From contig NZ_CP109474.1 of the NCBI RefSeq assembly GCF_036227405.1, positions 1-64,000 on the forward strand: a DNA stretch of 64,000 nt. Direction: 5' to 3'. Both the position numbers and the translations under genes were made by a program. Origin of the DNA: Streptomyces sp. NBC_01460 (lineage in GTDB: Bacteria > Actinomycetota > Actinomycetes > Streptomycetales > Streptomycetaceae). Every line of letters starts with the position of its first letter. Position 1 is the first letter of the stretch. This document shows, in pieces, positions 1-11,645 of this stretch. The notes below the pieces were generated by a model that saw only the letters and a program-made list of their open reading frames with translations, had not been told where the DNA came from and searched no databases.

Positions 1-1
1 C

Positions 2-448
2 ATGATCGCTGTCCTCACCGGTCCGGAGCCGGGCCCGGTCGCCGAACACCTTGCCCTGCTGCACTTCACGGGCCGGCGCAGTGGCCGCGCACACACCGTG
101 CCTGCGGGCGTGCACCGCATCGGCGGCGCCCTCTTCGTCGCCACCGGCAGCGCCTGGCGCCACAACTTCACCGACGGGGCACCCGGAGAGATCACCTGGC
201 GTGGCCGCCGCACGCCTGTCCACTTCACGCTGGTCACCGACCTCGAGCAGACCGCACGCGGATACCACGACCTGTACGAACGCTACGGCGCCGAGGCCGC
301 CCAGCGGCGCTTGGGCATCGTCGTGGCCCCCGCCGCCGCGCCCCCCACCCTGGCCGACTTCCGGGCCGCCGCCACCGGCATCCCGCTCGCCCTGGTGGCC
401 GTGACCCCCACAGACGAATCCATCACGAACGAGAGGACCTCCCGATGA
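2..448 (+). CDS. Deazaflavin-dependent nitroreductase-family protein (possibly 5'-partial)
   Basis: The 148-residue product has the split beta-barrel pattern of the F420-dependent nitroreductase (DDN)/PNPOx superfamily: an N-terminal 'HFTGRRSGR' strand-turn, then hydrophobic strands and 'ITWRGRR'. Members reduce quinones, enones or nitro compounds with F420H2, so here it could act as a tailoring reductase of the polyketide operon it leads. The first in-frame ATG is at base 2, so the true start may lie outside the window. Its TGA overlaps the next ATG (ATGA), which indicates translational coupling. The family call is moderately sure; the substrate is unknown. Confidence 0.6.
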   Translation: MIAVLTGPEPGPVAEHLALLHFTGRRSGRAHTVPAGVHRIGGALFVATGSAWRHNFTDGAPGEITWRGRRTPVHFTLVTDLEQTARGYHDLYERYGAEAAQRRLGIVVAPAAAPPTLADFRAAATGIPLALVAVTPTDESITNERTSR

Positions 449-2322
449 GCGCAATCGCCGGCTGGGTCGACTTCGAGCGGGACCTGTCCCCGGAGGCCGA
501 GACCGTCGAGGCCATGGCGGCCGTCCTCGCCCACCGCGGCCCCGACGGCCGTGGCATCTGGGCCGAGGGACACGCCGCCCTCGCCCACCGGCGCCTGGCC
601 CTGCTCGACGTGACGGAGAGCGGCGCGCAACCCGCCGTCCACACCACCGAGAGCGGCGCCACGGTCGCCGTCCTCACGCTCGACGGAGCCCTCACCAACC
701 ACACCGAGCTACGACGCGAACTGGCCACGAGGGGGCACCGGTTCACCGGCGGCGGCGACGGTGAGACCGCCCTGCACGCCTACCTGGAATGGAGAGCAGG
801 CTTTCTCACCCATCTCGAGGGCCTCTTCGCGATCGCCGTGTGGGACGTACGCACCCAGGAACTGCTGCTGGCCCGCGACCGTCTCGGCGTCAAGCCGCTG
901 AGCTACTACCCGACCCACGACGGAGTCCTGTTCGGGTCGGAACCCAAGGCGATCCTCGCCCACCCCGACATCGAGCCGGTGGTCGACGCCGACGGCCTGC
1001 GCGAGCTGTTCGCACACAGCCGGAAGCCCGGCACCGCCGTCTTCCGGGGCATGCGCGAGGTCGTCCCCGGCCACGCGCTCATCGTCCGCCGCCCCGGCAG
1101 ACAGGAGCAGCGGTACTGGTCGCTGCCCGCCCGGGAGCACACCGACGGCCTCGAGGACACCATCACCACCGTCCGCGGCCTGCTCGCCGAAGCTGTCGCC
1201 TCCCACTTGCGCGCCGACGTCCCCGTGGGTGCCATGCTCTCCGGCGGCATCGATTCCAGCGCTCTGACCGCCCTCGCCCACCGGAACCTCGCCGCCGGCG
1301 GCGCCGGGCCGCTGCAGAGCTTCTCGGTCAACTTCACCGGCTACACCGAGAACTTCGAGCCCCACCCCACGATGCGCTCCACGCCCGACGCGCCGTTCGC
1401 GGCACTCGCCTCCCGGCACATCGGCTCCCAGCACTCCGAGATCCTGCTCGACACGGCCGCCCTCACCGACCCCCAGGTGCACGCCGCCGCCCTGCGGAGC
1501 CAGGACGCCCCCTCGCCGCTCGGCGACATGGACGTCTCCCTCATCCAATTCTTCGCCCGGCTCCGCAAGGCAGGGTTCACCGCCGTGCTCTCCGGCGAGA
1601 CCGCGGACGAGGTCTTCAACGGCTACTTCTGGGCGTACGACCAGAAGCACAGCAACTCGCAGACCTTCCCCTGGGTCTCCTTCGAACGGGGCCATGACGC
1701 GGCAGCGGGCGGACTGGGAACCTCCATGATCGACCGACAGCTGCGCAAGCAACTGGACTTCCTCGGTTACGCGGACCAGCACTACCGGGACGCCCTCACC
1801 GAGGTGCCGCACATCGACGGGGACACCCCCGCCGAACGCCGGGCCCGTGAGGTCACCTATCTCGCCCTGACCCGCTGGGCGCCCACCCACCTCGACCGCG
1901 CCGACCGTATGAGCATGGCCCACGGCGTGCAGCTACGGCCGCCGTTCTGCGACCGGGCGCTCGTCGAGTACGTCTACAACGTGCCGGCTGCCATGAAACG
2001 GGTCGACGGCGTCGAGAAGAGCCTGCTGCGCTCCGCCGTCGCCGACCTGCTGCCCGACGCCGTCCTGCACCGCAGGAAGAGCGCCTACCCCACCACGCAG
2101 GAAGCCGCCTACGGCGACTTCGTGCGCCGCCGCTTCGCCGAGCTGGCCACCGACCGGGACGCAGCCGTCGCCGGCCTGCTCGACACCACCACCACCGCCG
2201 AGGCGCTGACCGCCGACGGCTCCCCGCAGGGTGCCTTCGCCTGGGTCGAGAGGGCCAGCATGGAGATGGTGCTCCAGCTCGAGACCTGGCTGACCGAATA
2301 CCGGATCGACCTGCGGCTCTGA
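445..2322 (+). CDS. Asparagine synthetase (AsnB)-like amidotransferase lacking the glutaminase Cys
   Basis: This 625-residue protein has the class II glutaminase + AsnB synthetase layout. The N-terminal half keeps 'HRGPDG' and 'LAHRRLALLD'. The C-terminal half has the PP-loop SGGIDSS at residues 266-272 and a later 'LSGETADEVFNGY' segment. It begins MSAIAGW where the family has MCGIAGW, so the catalytic Cys2 nucleophile is Ser. It should still adenylate a carboxylate but may use free ammonia or an amine, or close a ring intramolecularly as beta-lactam synthetase does. AsnB homologues occur in several type II PKS clusters for amide or isoquinolone formation. It is coupled by ATGA overlap to the upstream gene. 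Family sure; reaction inferred. Confidence 0.88.
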   Translation: MSAIAGWVDFERDLSPEAETVEAMAAVLAHRGPDGRGIWAEGHAALAHRRLALLDVTESGAQPAVHTTESGATVAVLTLDGALTNHTELRRELATRGHRFTGGGDGETALHAYLEWRAGFLTHLEGLFAIAVWDVRTQELLLARDRLGVKPLSYYPTHDGVLFGSEPKAILAHPDIEPVVDADGLRELFAHSRKPGTAVFRGMREVVPGHALIVRRPGRQEQRYWSLPAREHTDGLEDTITTVRGLLAEAVASHLRADVPVGAMLSGGIDSSALTALAHRNLAAGGAGPLQSFSVNFTGYTENFEPHPTMRSTPDAPFAALASRHIGSQHSEILLDTAALTDPQVHAAALRSQDAPSPLGDMDVSLIQFFARLRKAGFTAVLSGETADEVFNGYFWAYDQKHSNSQTFPWVSFERGHDAAAGGLGTSMIDRQLRKQLDFLGYADQHYRDALTEVPHIDGDTPAERRAREVTYLALTRWAPTHLDRADRMSMAHGVQLRPPFCDRALVEYVYNVPAAMKRVDGVEKSLLRSAVADLLPDAVLHRRKSAYPTTQEAAYGDFVRRRFAELATDRDAAVAGLLDTTTTAEALTADGSPQGAFAWVERASMEMVLQLETWLTEYRIDLRL

Positions 2323-2414
2323 CGTCGCCGGACCGCCGGTCCAGGCCGCTTCAAGACAGCTTTGAGAACCACCCACGAGGGTGGGACCACGACCGAACAA
2401 GCCAGGAGGGCAAC

Positions 2415-2786
2415 GTGCACCGCACACTGATCGTGGCCAGGATGAACCTCGCCGACGCCGAGGGCGTCGGCAAGGTCTTCGCGGACTCGGACAGCACCGA
2501 CCTGCCGCACATGGTGGGCGTCTCCCGGCGAACCCTGTTCGCCTTCCACGGCCTGTACTTCCACCTTGTCGAGGCGGAGCAGGACATCAGCCCCAACCTC
2601 TACAAGGCGCGCAGCCACCCGCTCTACAACGACGTCAACACCCGGCTCCAGGAGTTCATCTCCCCCTACGACCCGGACTGGCGCGAGCCACGTGACGCGA
2701 TGGCCGTTCCGTTCTACTCCTGGACGCCCGACAGCGGCCCCGCCGTCACCCAGCCGTCCACCCCGAACATGGGCGGTGGCCGATGA
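2415..2786 (+). CDS. TcmI-type polyketide cyclase
   Basis: The 123-residue product looks like the TcmI/ferredoxin-fold cyclases that close later rings of aromatic polyketides: 'TLIVARM' strand, 'VGVSRRTLFAFHGLYFHLVE', then 'HPLYNDVN' and a 'FISPYDPDW' C-terminal motif. The GTG start at 2415 is chosen because AGGAGGG lies 5 bases upstream (2404-2410). Its stop overlaps the next ATG. The preceding 92-base gap after the amidotransferase is the widest within the core operon. The role (second or third ring cyclisation of the KS/CLF product) is inferred from family and neighbours. Confidence 0.85.
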   Translation: MHRTLIVARMNLADAEGVGKVFADSDSTDLPHMVGVSRRTLFAFHGLYFHLVEAEQDISPNLYKARSHPLYNDVNTRLQEFISPYDPDWREPRDAMAVPFYSWTPDSGPAVTQPSTPNMGGGR

Positions 2787-3217
2787 CGACCGCAGCGAGC
2801 ACTCCCACCAAGGTCAATCTGGAAGAGGTCGTCCCCAACCGCAAGCGCGGCGGCGACATCCGCATCACCCTCAGCCCCCGCACGGTCAGCTGCACCTCCG
2901 GCTTCGGCGGCACGCTACGGCTGGCACCGGGCGAGCACGTCACCGAGCACCTTCACCCGTATTCGGAGGAGTTTCTGCACGTCGTCACCGGCGAGCTGGA
3001 GATCACCCTCAACGGTGAGCCCGTCGTCATCGGCCCCGGTGACTCGCTACTGGTCCCGATCAACATGCGCCACCGCCTGGTGAACACCGGCACGGAGCCG
3101 GCCCAGGTGGTCTTCCACCTGTCCCCGCTCGCTCCCCGCCCGGAACTCGGACACGTCGACACCGAAGCCCCGCTCGTCGAGAACGGCAGCAACCCGGACG
3201 TCGGAGGAGCTCGATGA
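2783..3217 (+). CDS. Cupin-fold polyketide enzyme (TcmJ-like)
   Basis: This 144-residue single-domain cupin carries the two cupin motifs: '[17 protein letters not shown]' (metal ligands HxH and E) and '[19 protein letters not shown]' (second His). Small cupins of this type sit directly upstream of KS alpha in tetracenomycin- and pentangular-type operons and assist B-ring cyclisation or oxidation. Both ends overlap neighbours by ATGA, placing it in one tightly coupled translational unit with the cyclase before it and the ketosynthase after it. It has no signal peptide, so it is cytosolic. Confidence 0.82.
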   Translation: MTTAASTPTKVNLEEVVPNRKRGGDIRITLSPRTVSCTSGFGGTLRLAPGEHVTEHLHPYSEEFLHVVTGELEITLNGEPVVIGPGDSLLVPINMRHRLVNTGTEPAQVVFHLSPLAPRPELGHVDTEAPLVENGSNPDVGGAR

Positions 3218-4490
3218 GCCGTCGCGCCGTCATCACCGGGGTCGGCGCCGTCGCCCCCGGCGGCATAGGCCGGGACGCCTACTGGGACCTGCTCTCGCAC
3301 GGCCGTACAGCCACCCGGCAGATCACTCTGTTCGACGCGTCGAAGTTCCGCTCCCAGGTCGCCGCCGAGTGCGACTTCGACCCGGTGGCCGCCGGCCTGA
3401 GCCCCCAGGAAGTGCGCCGGATGGACAGAGCCGCCCAATTCGCCGTAGTCGCGGCCCAGGAGGCGATCGAGGACAGCGGCATCGACATCGCAGCCGGCGA
3501 TCCCGGCCGGACCGCCGTCAGCATCGGCAGCGCCGTCGGCTGCACCACCGGCCTGGAGGACGAATACGCGGTGCTGTCGGACGGCGGCAGGAACTGGCTC
3601 GTCGACCACACCTACGGTGTCCCGCACCTGTACGGCTACATGGTCCCCAGCACACTGGCGGCCGAGGTCGCCTGGCGGGCCCAGGCAGAGGGTCCCGTCG
3701 CACTGATCTCGACCGGCTGCACCTCCGGCCTCGACGCGATCGCCCACGGCGTCCAGCTCATCGAGGAGGGCGCCGCCGACATCGTCCTCGCGGGCGCCAC
3801 CGATGCCCCGCTGTCGCCCATCACCTCCGCCTGCTTCGACGCGATCAAGGCCACGACACCGAACACCGACCATGACCCCGGCACCGCGTCCCGCCCCTTC
3901 GACGGCCGCCGCGACGGCTTCGTTCTGGGCGAGGGCTCCGCGGTCATGGTGATCGAGGAAGCGGAGTCGGCCCGTCGCCGCGGCGCCACCGTCTACGCCG
4001 AGGTGGTCGGTTTCGCCAACCGCTCCAACGCCTTCCACATGACCGGACTCAAGCCCGACGGCCGTGAGATGGCCGAAGCCATCACGGTGGCCCTGCAGCG
4101 CGCACAGCTCGACCCGCACGACATCGACCACATCAACGCGCACGGCTCCGGTACCAAGCAGAACGACCGGCACGAGACGGCCGCCTTCAAACGGAGCCTC
4201 GGAGAACGCGCTCATGAGATCCCGGTCAGCTCCATCAAGTCGATGATCGGGCACTCGCTGGGCGCGATCGGCTCCCTGGAGGTGGCCGCCTGCGCACTCG
4301 CCCTGCGCCACCAGGTCGTGCCGCCGACGGCCAATCTCACGGTCCCCGACCCTCAGTGCGACCTCGACTACGTGCCGGTCGCCGCCCGGGAGCACCACAT
4401 GGACCATGTCCTGAGCGTCGGCAGCGGGTTCGGCGGCTTCCAGAGCGCCATGATCCTCAGCCGCCCGGGAAGCCGGAAGAAGGCGGCGGC

Positions 4491-4494
<4 letters not shown>
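3214..4494 (+). CDS. Type II PKS ketosynthase alpha subunit (KS alpha)
   Basis: The 426-residue product is the chain-elongating ketosynthase of the minimal type II PKS. The catalytic triad is visible: Cys169 in '[10 protein letters not shown]', the His in '[11 protein letters not shown]', and the His in '[12 protein letters not shown]'. It starts with '[15 protein letters not shown]', as typical of the family, and has the usual length. It would dimerise with the CLF encoded next (4-base ATGA overlap) and act on ACP-bound malonyl units. No malonyl-CoA:ACP transacylase is in the window, as is normal for such clusters, which borrow the fatty-acid enzyme. Confidence 0.97.
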
Positions 4495-7023
<2,529 letters not shown>

Positions 7024-7054
7024 GCCACCGTCGCACCACGGAAAGGACAGACAC

Positions 7055-7804
7055 GTGGAACTCGGACTGCAGGGAAAGAAGCTTCTGATCACCGGCGGCT
7101 CCAGGGGCATCGGGCGCGGCATCGTGCTCGCCGCGGCCCGCGCCGGCGCCGACGTACTGACCTGTTACGTGCACGACAGCGAGCACGTCGAGAGCCTGCG
7201 CCGGGAACTGAAGGGGACCGGCGGCGACCACGAGGTCGTACGCGCGGACATCGGCGACCTGGAACAGGTCGATGCGCTGGTGGCGAGGGCCAAGGAGAAG
7301 TACGGAAAGCTCGACGGCATCGTCAACAACGCCGGTGTCATCAGCCACATACCCTTTGCCGAGCTCCCGCCGGACGAGTGGTCGCGCGTCCTGGACACCA
7401 ACCTGACGGCTGCCTACCGGGTGATTCAGCAGTCGCTGCCGCTGCTGGGGGCCGGCGCATCGGTCATCAACATCGGTTCACGCGGTGCAGCCGCAGGCAT
7501 TCCGCTGCGCGCCCACTACACCGCGGCCAAGGCGGCGATGATCGGCCTCACCCGCTCGCTCGCGAAGGAGCTGGGCGGCAAGGGGATCCGGGTCAACGTC
7601 GTGGCGCCGGGCGTCATCGAGACCGAGGCTTTCGACTCCATGCCTGCCGAGCGTGCCGAGGGCCTGCGGGCGACGTACGCCCAGAAGACGGCCCTGGCGC
7701 GGCTGGGCCGGGTCGACGAGCTCGCCGCACCGGTCCTGTTCCTGCTCAGCGACCTCTCGGCGTATGTCACGGGTGAAACCCTCAATGTCGACGGAGGCAT
7801 CTGA
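7055..7804 (+). CDS. Polyketide ketoreductase (SDR family)
   Basis: A 249-residue FabG-like SDR with '[11 protein letters not shown]' at the N-terminus, 'IVNNAGV', the catalytic Ser in 'NIGSRGAA', 'YTAAK' and a C-terminal 'YVTGETLNVDGG'. NADPH-dependent reduction of a ketone of the nascent or released polyketide is expected. Start GTG at 7055 with 'GAAAGGA' upstream. It is a near-duplicate of the SDR half of the preceding fusion: about 15 of the first 20 residues and long DNA stretches match. The two may reduce different positions, or one may be redundant. Confidence 0.9.
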   Translation: MELGLQGKKLLITGGSRGIGRGIVLAAARAGADVLTCYVHDSEHVESLRRELKGTGGDHEVVRADIGDLEQVDALVARAKEKYGKLDGIVNNAGVISHIPFAELPPDEWSRVLDTNLTAAYRVIQQSLPLLGAGASVINIGSRGAAAGIPLRAHYTAAKAAMIGLTRSLAKELGGKGIRVNVVAPGVIETEAFDSMPAERAEGLRATYAQKTALARLGRVDELAAPVLFLLSDLSAYVTGETLNVDGGI

Positions 7805-7806
7805 CC

Positions 7807-8130
7807 GTGTCCGACGCAACCTTCCGGGTCATGCTCCGCATGCAGATAAAGCCCGGCATGGAAGCCGATTTCGAGCGGGTGTGGAAGGAGGTCGGGGGCT
7901 CGGTCACCAGCCACCCGGCCAACCGCGGCCAGTGGCTGTCCAGGAGCACGACCGTCGACGAGGACGACATCTACTACATCATCAGCGACTGGGTCGACGA
8001 ACCGCAGTTCCGCCGGTTCGAGACCAGCGATACCCACCTGCAGCACCGCACCAAGCTGCACCCGTACCGCAGCGGTGGCTCCATGGCGACGATGAACATC
8101 GTCGCGAGCCTCTCGAGGACAGCCGCATGA
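7807..8130 (+). CDS. Antibiotic biosynthesis monooxygenase (ABM) domain protein 1
   Basis: This 107-residue alpha/beta-barrel protein has ABM features: 'VMLRMQIKPGMEADFERVWKEVG', then 'NRGQWLSRST' and 'YYIISDWVDEPQFRRFETS'. Cofactor-independent ABM oxygenases turn anthrones into quinones; related WhiE-I/SchA-type proteins are typical of spore-pigment and pentangular clusters. GTG start 2 bases after the ketoreductase stop; its TGA overlaps the next ATG. With the following gene it forms a tandem pair of unlike ABM proteins. Confidence 0.82.
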   Translation: MSDATFRVMLRMQIKPGMEADFERVWKEVGGSVTSHPANRGQWLSRSTTVDEDDIYYIISDWVDEPQFRRFETSDTHLQHRTKLHPYRSGGSMATMNIVASLSRTAA

Positions 8131-8435
8131 CGGTCGCTCCCGCTGTGGAAGTGGTGCTCTATCACCTGTCCCCCAGGGGTGAGGACGTTCTGGCGGCCTA
8201 CCACGAGACCAGTCGGCGTATGGCCGGCACCCCGGGTCTGCTGGGCAACCAGCTGATGAGCGAACTCGGCCGCCCCGACTCCTATGTCGTGGTGAGTCAT
8301 TGGGACACGTGGGAGTCCTTCGAGAAGTGGGAGAGCGGCCCGGAGCACAAGGGCCAGACGGCACTTCTGCGCGAGTTCCGCGACACCGAGCGGGCCCGCC
8401 CGTTCGAGATCTACAAGGTCCTCGCCAGTTATTGA
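8127..8435 (+). CDS. Antibiotic biosynthesis monooxygenase (ABM) domain protein 2
   Basis: A 102-residue ABM-fold protein: 'VEVVLYHLSPRGEDVLAAYHE', 'GNQLMSELGRPDSYVVVSHWDTWESFEKW' and a C-terminal 'PFEIYKVLASY'. It is the last gene before a strong terminator, so it likely closes the PKS operon. Sequence similarity to ABM protein 1 is low, so the two probably oxidise at different steps or act as a heterodimer. Start is the ATG overlapping the upstream TGA (ATGA). Confidence 0.8.
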   Translation: MTVAPAVEVVLYHLSPRGEDVLAAYHETSRRMAGTPGLLGNQLMSELGRPDSYVVVSHWDTWESFEKWESGPEHKGQTALLREFRDTERARPFEIYKVLASY

Positions 8436-8443
8436 GGCCGGAC

Positions 8444-8496
8444 CCGTGCGGGGGCTCCGGGGAGGCACTCGTGGTCTCTCCGGAGCCCCCGCACGG
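8444..8496 (+). terminator. Rho-independent-type hairpin ending the PKS operon
   Basis: A perfect 17-bp inverted repeat (arms 8444-8460 and 8480-8496, starting CCGTGCGGGGG) with a 19-base loop begins 8 bases after the stop of the last ABM gene. No U-tract follows, as usual in Streptomyces. Confidence 0.75.
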
Positions 8497-8532
8497 CGAT
8501 CCGGTGCTCCGACATCGCACGGAGGAGAGAGC

Positions 8533-10041
8533 GTGGAGAGCCCGAGCCGGACGCACGACCACAGCACGGGCGCACCACCGCCCCCGATCGGAGGGAGCCG
8601 GCAGCCCGGCACAGGCGGGCACTCCTTCCCGTCACGCGGCGGCGCTGCCCCCGTGCCCCAGGCCCGACGGGCGTTCGTCACGCTGCTCGGCGTGGATCTC
8701 TGGGAACGGTTCAGCTTCTTCGGGATGGCCGCGATCCTGGTCCTCTACCTCACCGCGGTCCCAGCCGACGGTGGCTTGGGCATGGGCTCGCAGACCGCCA
8801 CCGCCGTGTTCGCCACCTACATGTCCTTGAGCTTCATCGCCGGCCTGCCCGGTGGCTGGCTCGCCGACCGGGTGCTCGGCGCGCGCCGAGCCGTGTTTCT
8901 CGGCGGCGGCCTCATCGCCACCGGACACGCCGTCCTCTCCCTCTCCCTCGCTCCCGCGCTCTATGCCGGACTCCTGCTCATCGTCGTCGGCACCGGCCTG
9001 TCCAAGCCTTCGCTGGCCGCCATGGTGGCTGCTGTCAGTGGTGCCGAGAAGCGGGAAGAGGCGTTCTCCCGTTTCTACATGTGCATCCAGGTCTCCGCGC
9101 TCGTCGCCCCCGTCGTCACCGGACTGCTGGCGGAGAAGGTCACCTGGCACCTCGGCTTCGCCGCAGCCGCCTTCGGTATGGCAGCGGGTCTGGCTCAGTT
9201 CGGCATCGGGATGCGCGCCTTCGAAGGGATCGGCCGAGGTCCGACGCGTCCCGTCTCGCGTGGAGAAGCCCGTACGGCAGTCCGGCGGGGCGGCGTCATC
9301 GTTGCGGTCGCCGCGGCCGCCGTCACCGCGGTATCGCTCGGCGCGCTGCCGCTCACCGCGGTACTGGCGGTGCTGGGGCTGGTCACCGTGGCTCTGCCAT
9401 TCCTTTATCTGCGGACGCTGAGCCGCCGCACGGCCATGGGCGGCAAGCCGCTGTCTGCCTTCACCGTTGTGATGGGTGCGTCGGCGGCCTTCTGGATGAT
9501 CTTCGCGCAGAGCGGTTCGGTGCTCTCCCTCTTCGCGGAGCGCCACACCGACCGCGTCGTTCTCGGTTTCGACGTGCCCGCGAGCTGGATGCAGTCGGTG
9601 CACCCGCTGTTCGTGCTGCTGCTGGCCCCCTTCGTCACGCGGCTGCGCGGTGGGGTGACCACGAAGGTCGCGGGCGCGCTGGGCGTGGCCGGTCTGAGTT
9701 TCGTCGTCATGGCGGGGGCCGCACTGCTGGCCCAGGAGCACCGGGTCTCTGTTGCCTGGCTGATCGCGGTCTATCTGCTCTACTCCCTCGGCGAGATCGT
9801 TCTGGCCCCGGCCGGCCTGGCACTCAGCGCGGCGGTCGCTCCTCCCGGTTTCACCAACCGCTTCCTCGCGCTCAACGGCATGTTCGCCGCGGTCGGTGTG
9901 GTGCTGGGCGGTCAGCTCTACCGGCTGACCGCGGTGCTCCCGCTGCCCGCCTACTTCCTGCTGATGGGTACTGCTGTGCTCACGATCGGTGTCGCTCTGG
10001 CAGCCGTTGCACGGCGTCTGCGTCCGGCCCTGCCGGTCTGA
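8533..10041 (+). CDS. POT/PTR-family (MFS) transporter
   Basis: This 502-residue membrane protein has about 12-14 hydrophobic segments. It opens with the proton-dependent oligopeptide transporter signature 'LGVDLWERFSFFGMAAILVLYL' near residue 50, followed by 'FIAGLPGGWLADRVLGARR'. The GTG at 8533 follows GGAGGAGAG (8521-8529); the longer reading from 8446 would start inside the terminator. The 45-residue hydrophilic N-terminal tail is longer than usual. Placed just after the PKS operon, it may export the polyketide, though POT proteins usually import peptides. Confidence 0.82.
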   Translation: MESPSRTHDHSTGAPPPPIGGSRQPGTGGHSFPSRGGAAPVPQARRAFVTLLGVDLWERFSFFGMAAILVLYLTAVPADGGLGMGSQTATAVFATYMSLSFIAGLPGGWLADRVLGARRAVFLGGGLIATGHAVLSLSLAPALYAGLLLIVVGTGLSKPSLAAMVAAVSGAEKREEAFSRFYMCIQVSALVAPVVTGLLAEKVTWHLGFAAAAFGMAAGLAQFGIGMRAFEGIGRGPTRPVSRGEARTAVRRGGVIVAVAAAAVTAVSLGALPLTAVLAVLGLVTVALPFLYLRTLSRRTAMGGKPLSAFTVVMGASAAFWMIFAQSGSVLSLFAERHTDRVVLGFDVPASWMQSVHPLFVLLLAPFVTRLRGGVTTKVAGALGVAGLSFVVMAGAALLAQEHRVSVAWLIAVYLLYSLGEIVLAPAGLALSAAVAPPGFTNRFLALNGMFAAVGVVLGGQLYRLTAVLPLPAYFLLMGTAVLTIGVALAAVARRLRPALPV

Positions 10042-10260
10042 GCTGTCTCATCACCATGCAGATAACAGCAAGAAGCAAGGAGGAGACCCAGGGGCTTGCA
10101 CCGGGTGGCCGGAGGGGCGTCATGACCGTACCGGACCGGGACGTTGCGATTCGGTTCGACACGGACCGATACGAAAGCTGCAGCTGAACGGGAAGGAGGC
10201 ATTGTTCGGCTTCTTGCTGTTATCTATCCTTCCGGGGCCAGGATCCGTACCCTGGGGCGC

Positions 10261-11112
10261 ATGCCGCCCAACCGCATCTGCACGGTCGACGCCTCCACCG
10301 CGATCGGCCGCTTCCTCGAAGCGCTCGAAGCCCGCGGGTACGCGTACGAGACGCGACGGCTGCGCGCCCACTTCCTCAACGAGTACCTGGAGCACGCGCT
10401 GGGCGAGCAGCAGACCACAGCGCTCGCCGTTGGCGAGCTCATGGACCTCACCCGCGCCGAAGCGTGGCTGGCGGCTGCGGCCACCGGTCGGACCCGCAGC
10501 CGCAACACGCTCACCGGCCCGGCCGCCGCGGCGGCCGGCAACACCCAGCGCACCCGCATCCAGACCTGGAACTCCTTCGCCGAACACCTCGGCACCCCCC
10601 TGCGCCTGGAGATGCCCCCGGCCGCCCACGGTGACTGGCTCGAGCCCGAGGAGTCCCACAAGCTGCTGCGCACCCTCGCGGTGAAGCGCCCCGTCGGTTC
10701 CAACGCCGCGACCGCGATCCGCACCGCCGCGGTGGCCGCTCTCGTCGCCGCCACCGGCCGCTCCGTCCCCGACCTCCACCGCCTGGACGTCACCGACGTC
10801 GACCTCGAGCACCTGCCCTTCCCCCGGATCCGCCTGGACACCGGCCCCCACCCGCTCGACAAGGACACCGCCGACATCCTGCGCCGCTGGCTCAAGGCCC
10901 GCGCCGGCATCACCCAGCAACTCGAAGGCAGCGACCCCGGCTACCTCTGGATCCCCACGAAGCCCGGCCGGCCCCGCGGCGGCGAGGAGCCACCCAAGCC
11001 CGGACTGACCCGGGCCGCCGTACGCACCCTGCACTCCGCCCACCGCAACCTGGTCCTGCAGGTCTTCGGCGCACCGCTTCGTCCTGGCGCGCTGGTCTTG
11101 TCCCGCTCGTGA
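10261..11112 (+). CDS. Tyrosine recombinase/integrase-like protein, apparently C-terminally truncated
   Basis: The 283 residues from the ATG at 10261 show an N-terminal SAM-like core-binding region ('TAIGRFLEALEARGYAYETRRLRAHFLNEYL') and the start of the catalytic domain ('VAALVAATGRSVPDLHRLDVTDVDLEHL', first Arg present, spacing unusual). No HxxR or active-site Tyr follows: after 'VRTLHSAHRNLVLQVFGAPLRP' the frame ends in unrelated residues and DNA full of gene fragments. A broken phage- or plasmid-type integrase, or a recombinase-like protein that has lost catalysis, both fit. Starts upstream of 10261 are possible but lack a good ribosome site. Confidence 0.55.
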   Translation: MPPNRICTVDASTAIGRFLEALEARGYAYETRRLRAHFLNEYLEHALGEQQTTALAVGELMDLTRAEAWLAAAATGRTRSRNTLTGPAAAAAGNTQRTRIQTWNSFAEHLGTPLRLEMPPAAHGDWLEPEESHKLLRTLAVKRPVGSNAATAIRTAAVAALVAATGRSVPDLHRLDVTDVDLEHLPFPRIRLDTGPHPLDKDTADILRRWLKARAGITQQLEGSDPGYLWIPTKPGRPRGGEEPPKPGLTRAAVRTLHSAHRNLVLQVFGAPLRPGALVLSRS

Positions 11113-11209
11113 CGGGGGTGCCGCTCATACCCCGGCCTTTCGACGAGACCCTCTCGTCGGACACGCGGTGCCTCGGGCCCGGTTCCACATAGCTGCTGAC
11201 GCGGCCGGA

Positions 11210-11327
11210 GCGGCCGTGGACGCGAGCGAGGTGTTGCTGCATCCGGATGTGCCGGAACTGGTACACGGCACCGGCCTGCTGGAGCACCCCCGGCGATAGG
11301 CGTCGTCCAGGAAGCCGGCACCCCCAC
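11210..11327 (-). pseudogene. C-terminal scrap of an NTPase-associated (NACHT-like) protein
   Basis: Reading minus, 'FLDDAYRRG' and, after a one-base frameshift, 'VLQQAGAVYQFRHIRMQQHLA' match the tail I know from large Streptomyces NACHT-type or trypsin-like NTPase proteins. Only about 35 residues remain, between the truncated integrase and the LysR fragment. The rest of 11113-11329 shows nothing I can name. Confidence 0.4.
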
Positions 11328-11329
11328 CG

Positions 11330-11645
11330 TCAGATGGCGGAGCCGGCGGCCCGCAGCTCTCGCACCAGAGCGCGCACGACGGCGGTGCCAGCGAGCTCTG
11401 GGGTAGTCACATAGCCGATACGGCGCGTCGGGCGCTGTGGACCGAGATCGGTGATCTCGATCGAGTCCGGTGCTCCGACCAGGGAGAGTGCGGGCATGAT
11501 CGCCATTCCGTGCCCCCCGCTCACGAGTGAGAGTACTGCTCCGTCGTCCTCGGCCTCGATCGTGGCTCTCGGGATCCAGTCCTGCGCGCCCCACCAGGCG
11601 CGGGTGTACGAGCCGCAGTTCTCGACCCAGTCGACCAGCGGCAGC
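11330..11645 (-). pseudogene. LysR-family regulator, C-terminal fragment
   Basis: About 105 residues of a LysR substrate-binding domain read on the minus strand: 'WVENCGSYTRAWWGAQDWIPRATIEAEDDG', 'VLSLVSGGHGMAIMPALSLV', and a C-terminal 'VVRALVRELRAAGSAI'. The HTH half is missing: homology stops near 11645, exactly where the Tn3-type transposase fragment begins in the opposite orientation. The gene was therefore cut by a transposition- or deletion-type event. The domain is recognised from its periplasmic-binding-like pattern and length. Confidence 0.65.

Noticed and set aside
709..1923. 404-codon minus-strand frame
   Set aside because: Antisense to the AsnB-like gene, Gly/Val/Glu-biased with no motif.
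2953..4407. 484-codon minus-strand frame
   Set aside because: Antisense to cupin and KS alpha; composition is that of a mirror frame of high-GC coding DNA.
8446..8532. N-terminal extension of the POT transporter
   Set aside because: The longer frame would start inside the operon terminator, whereas GTG 8533 has a strong GGAGGAGAG site.
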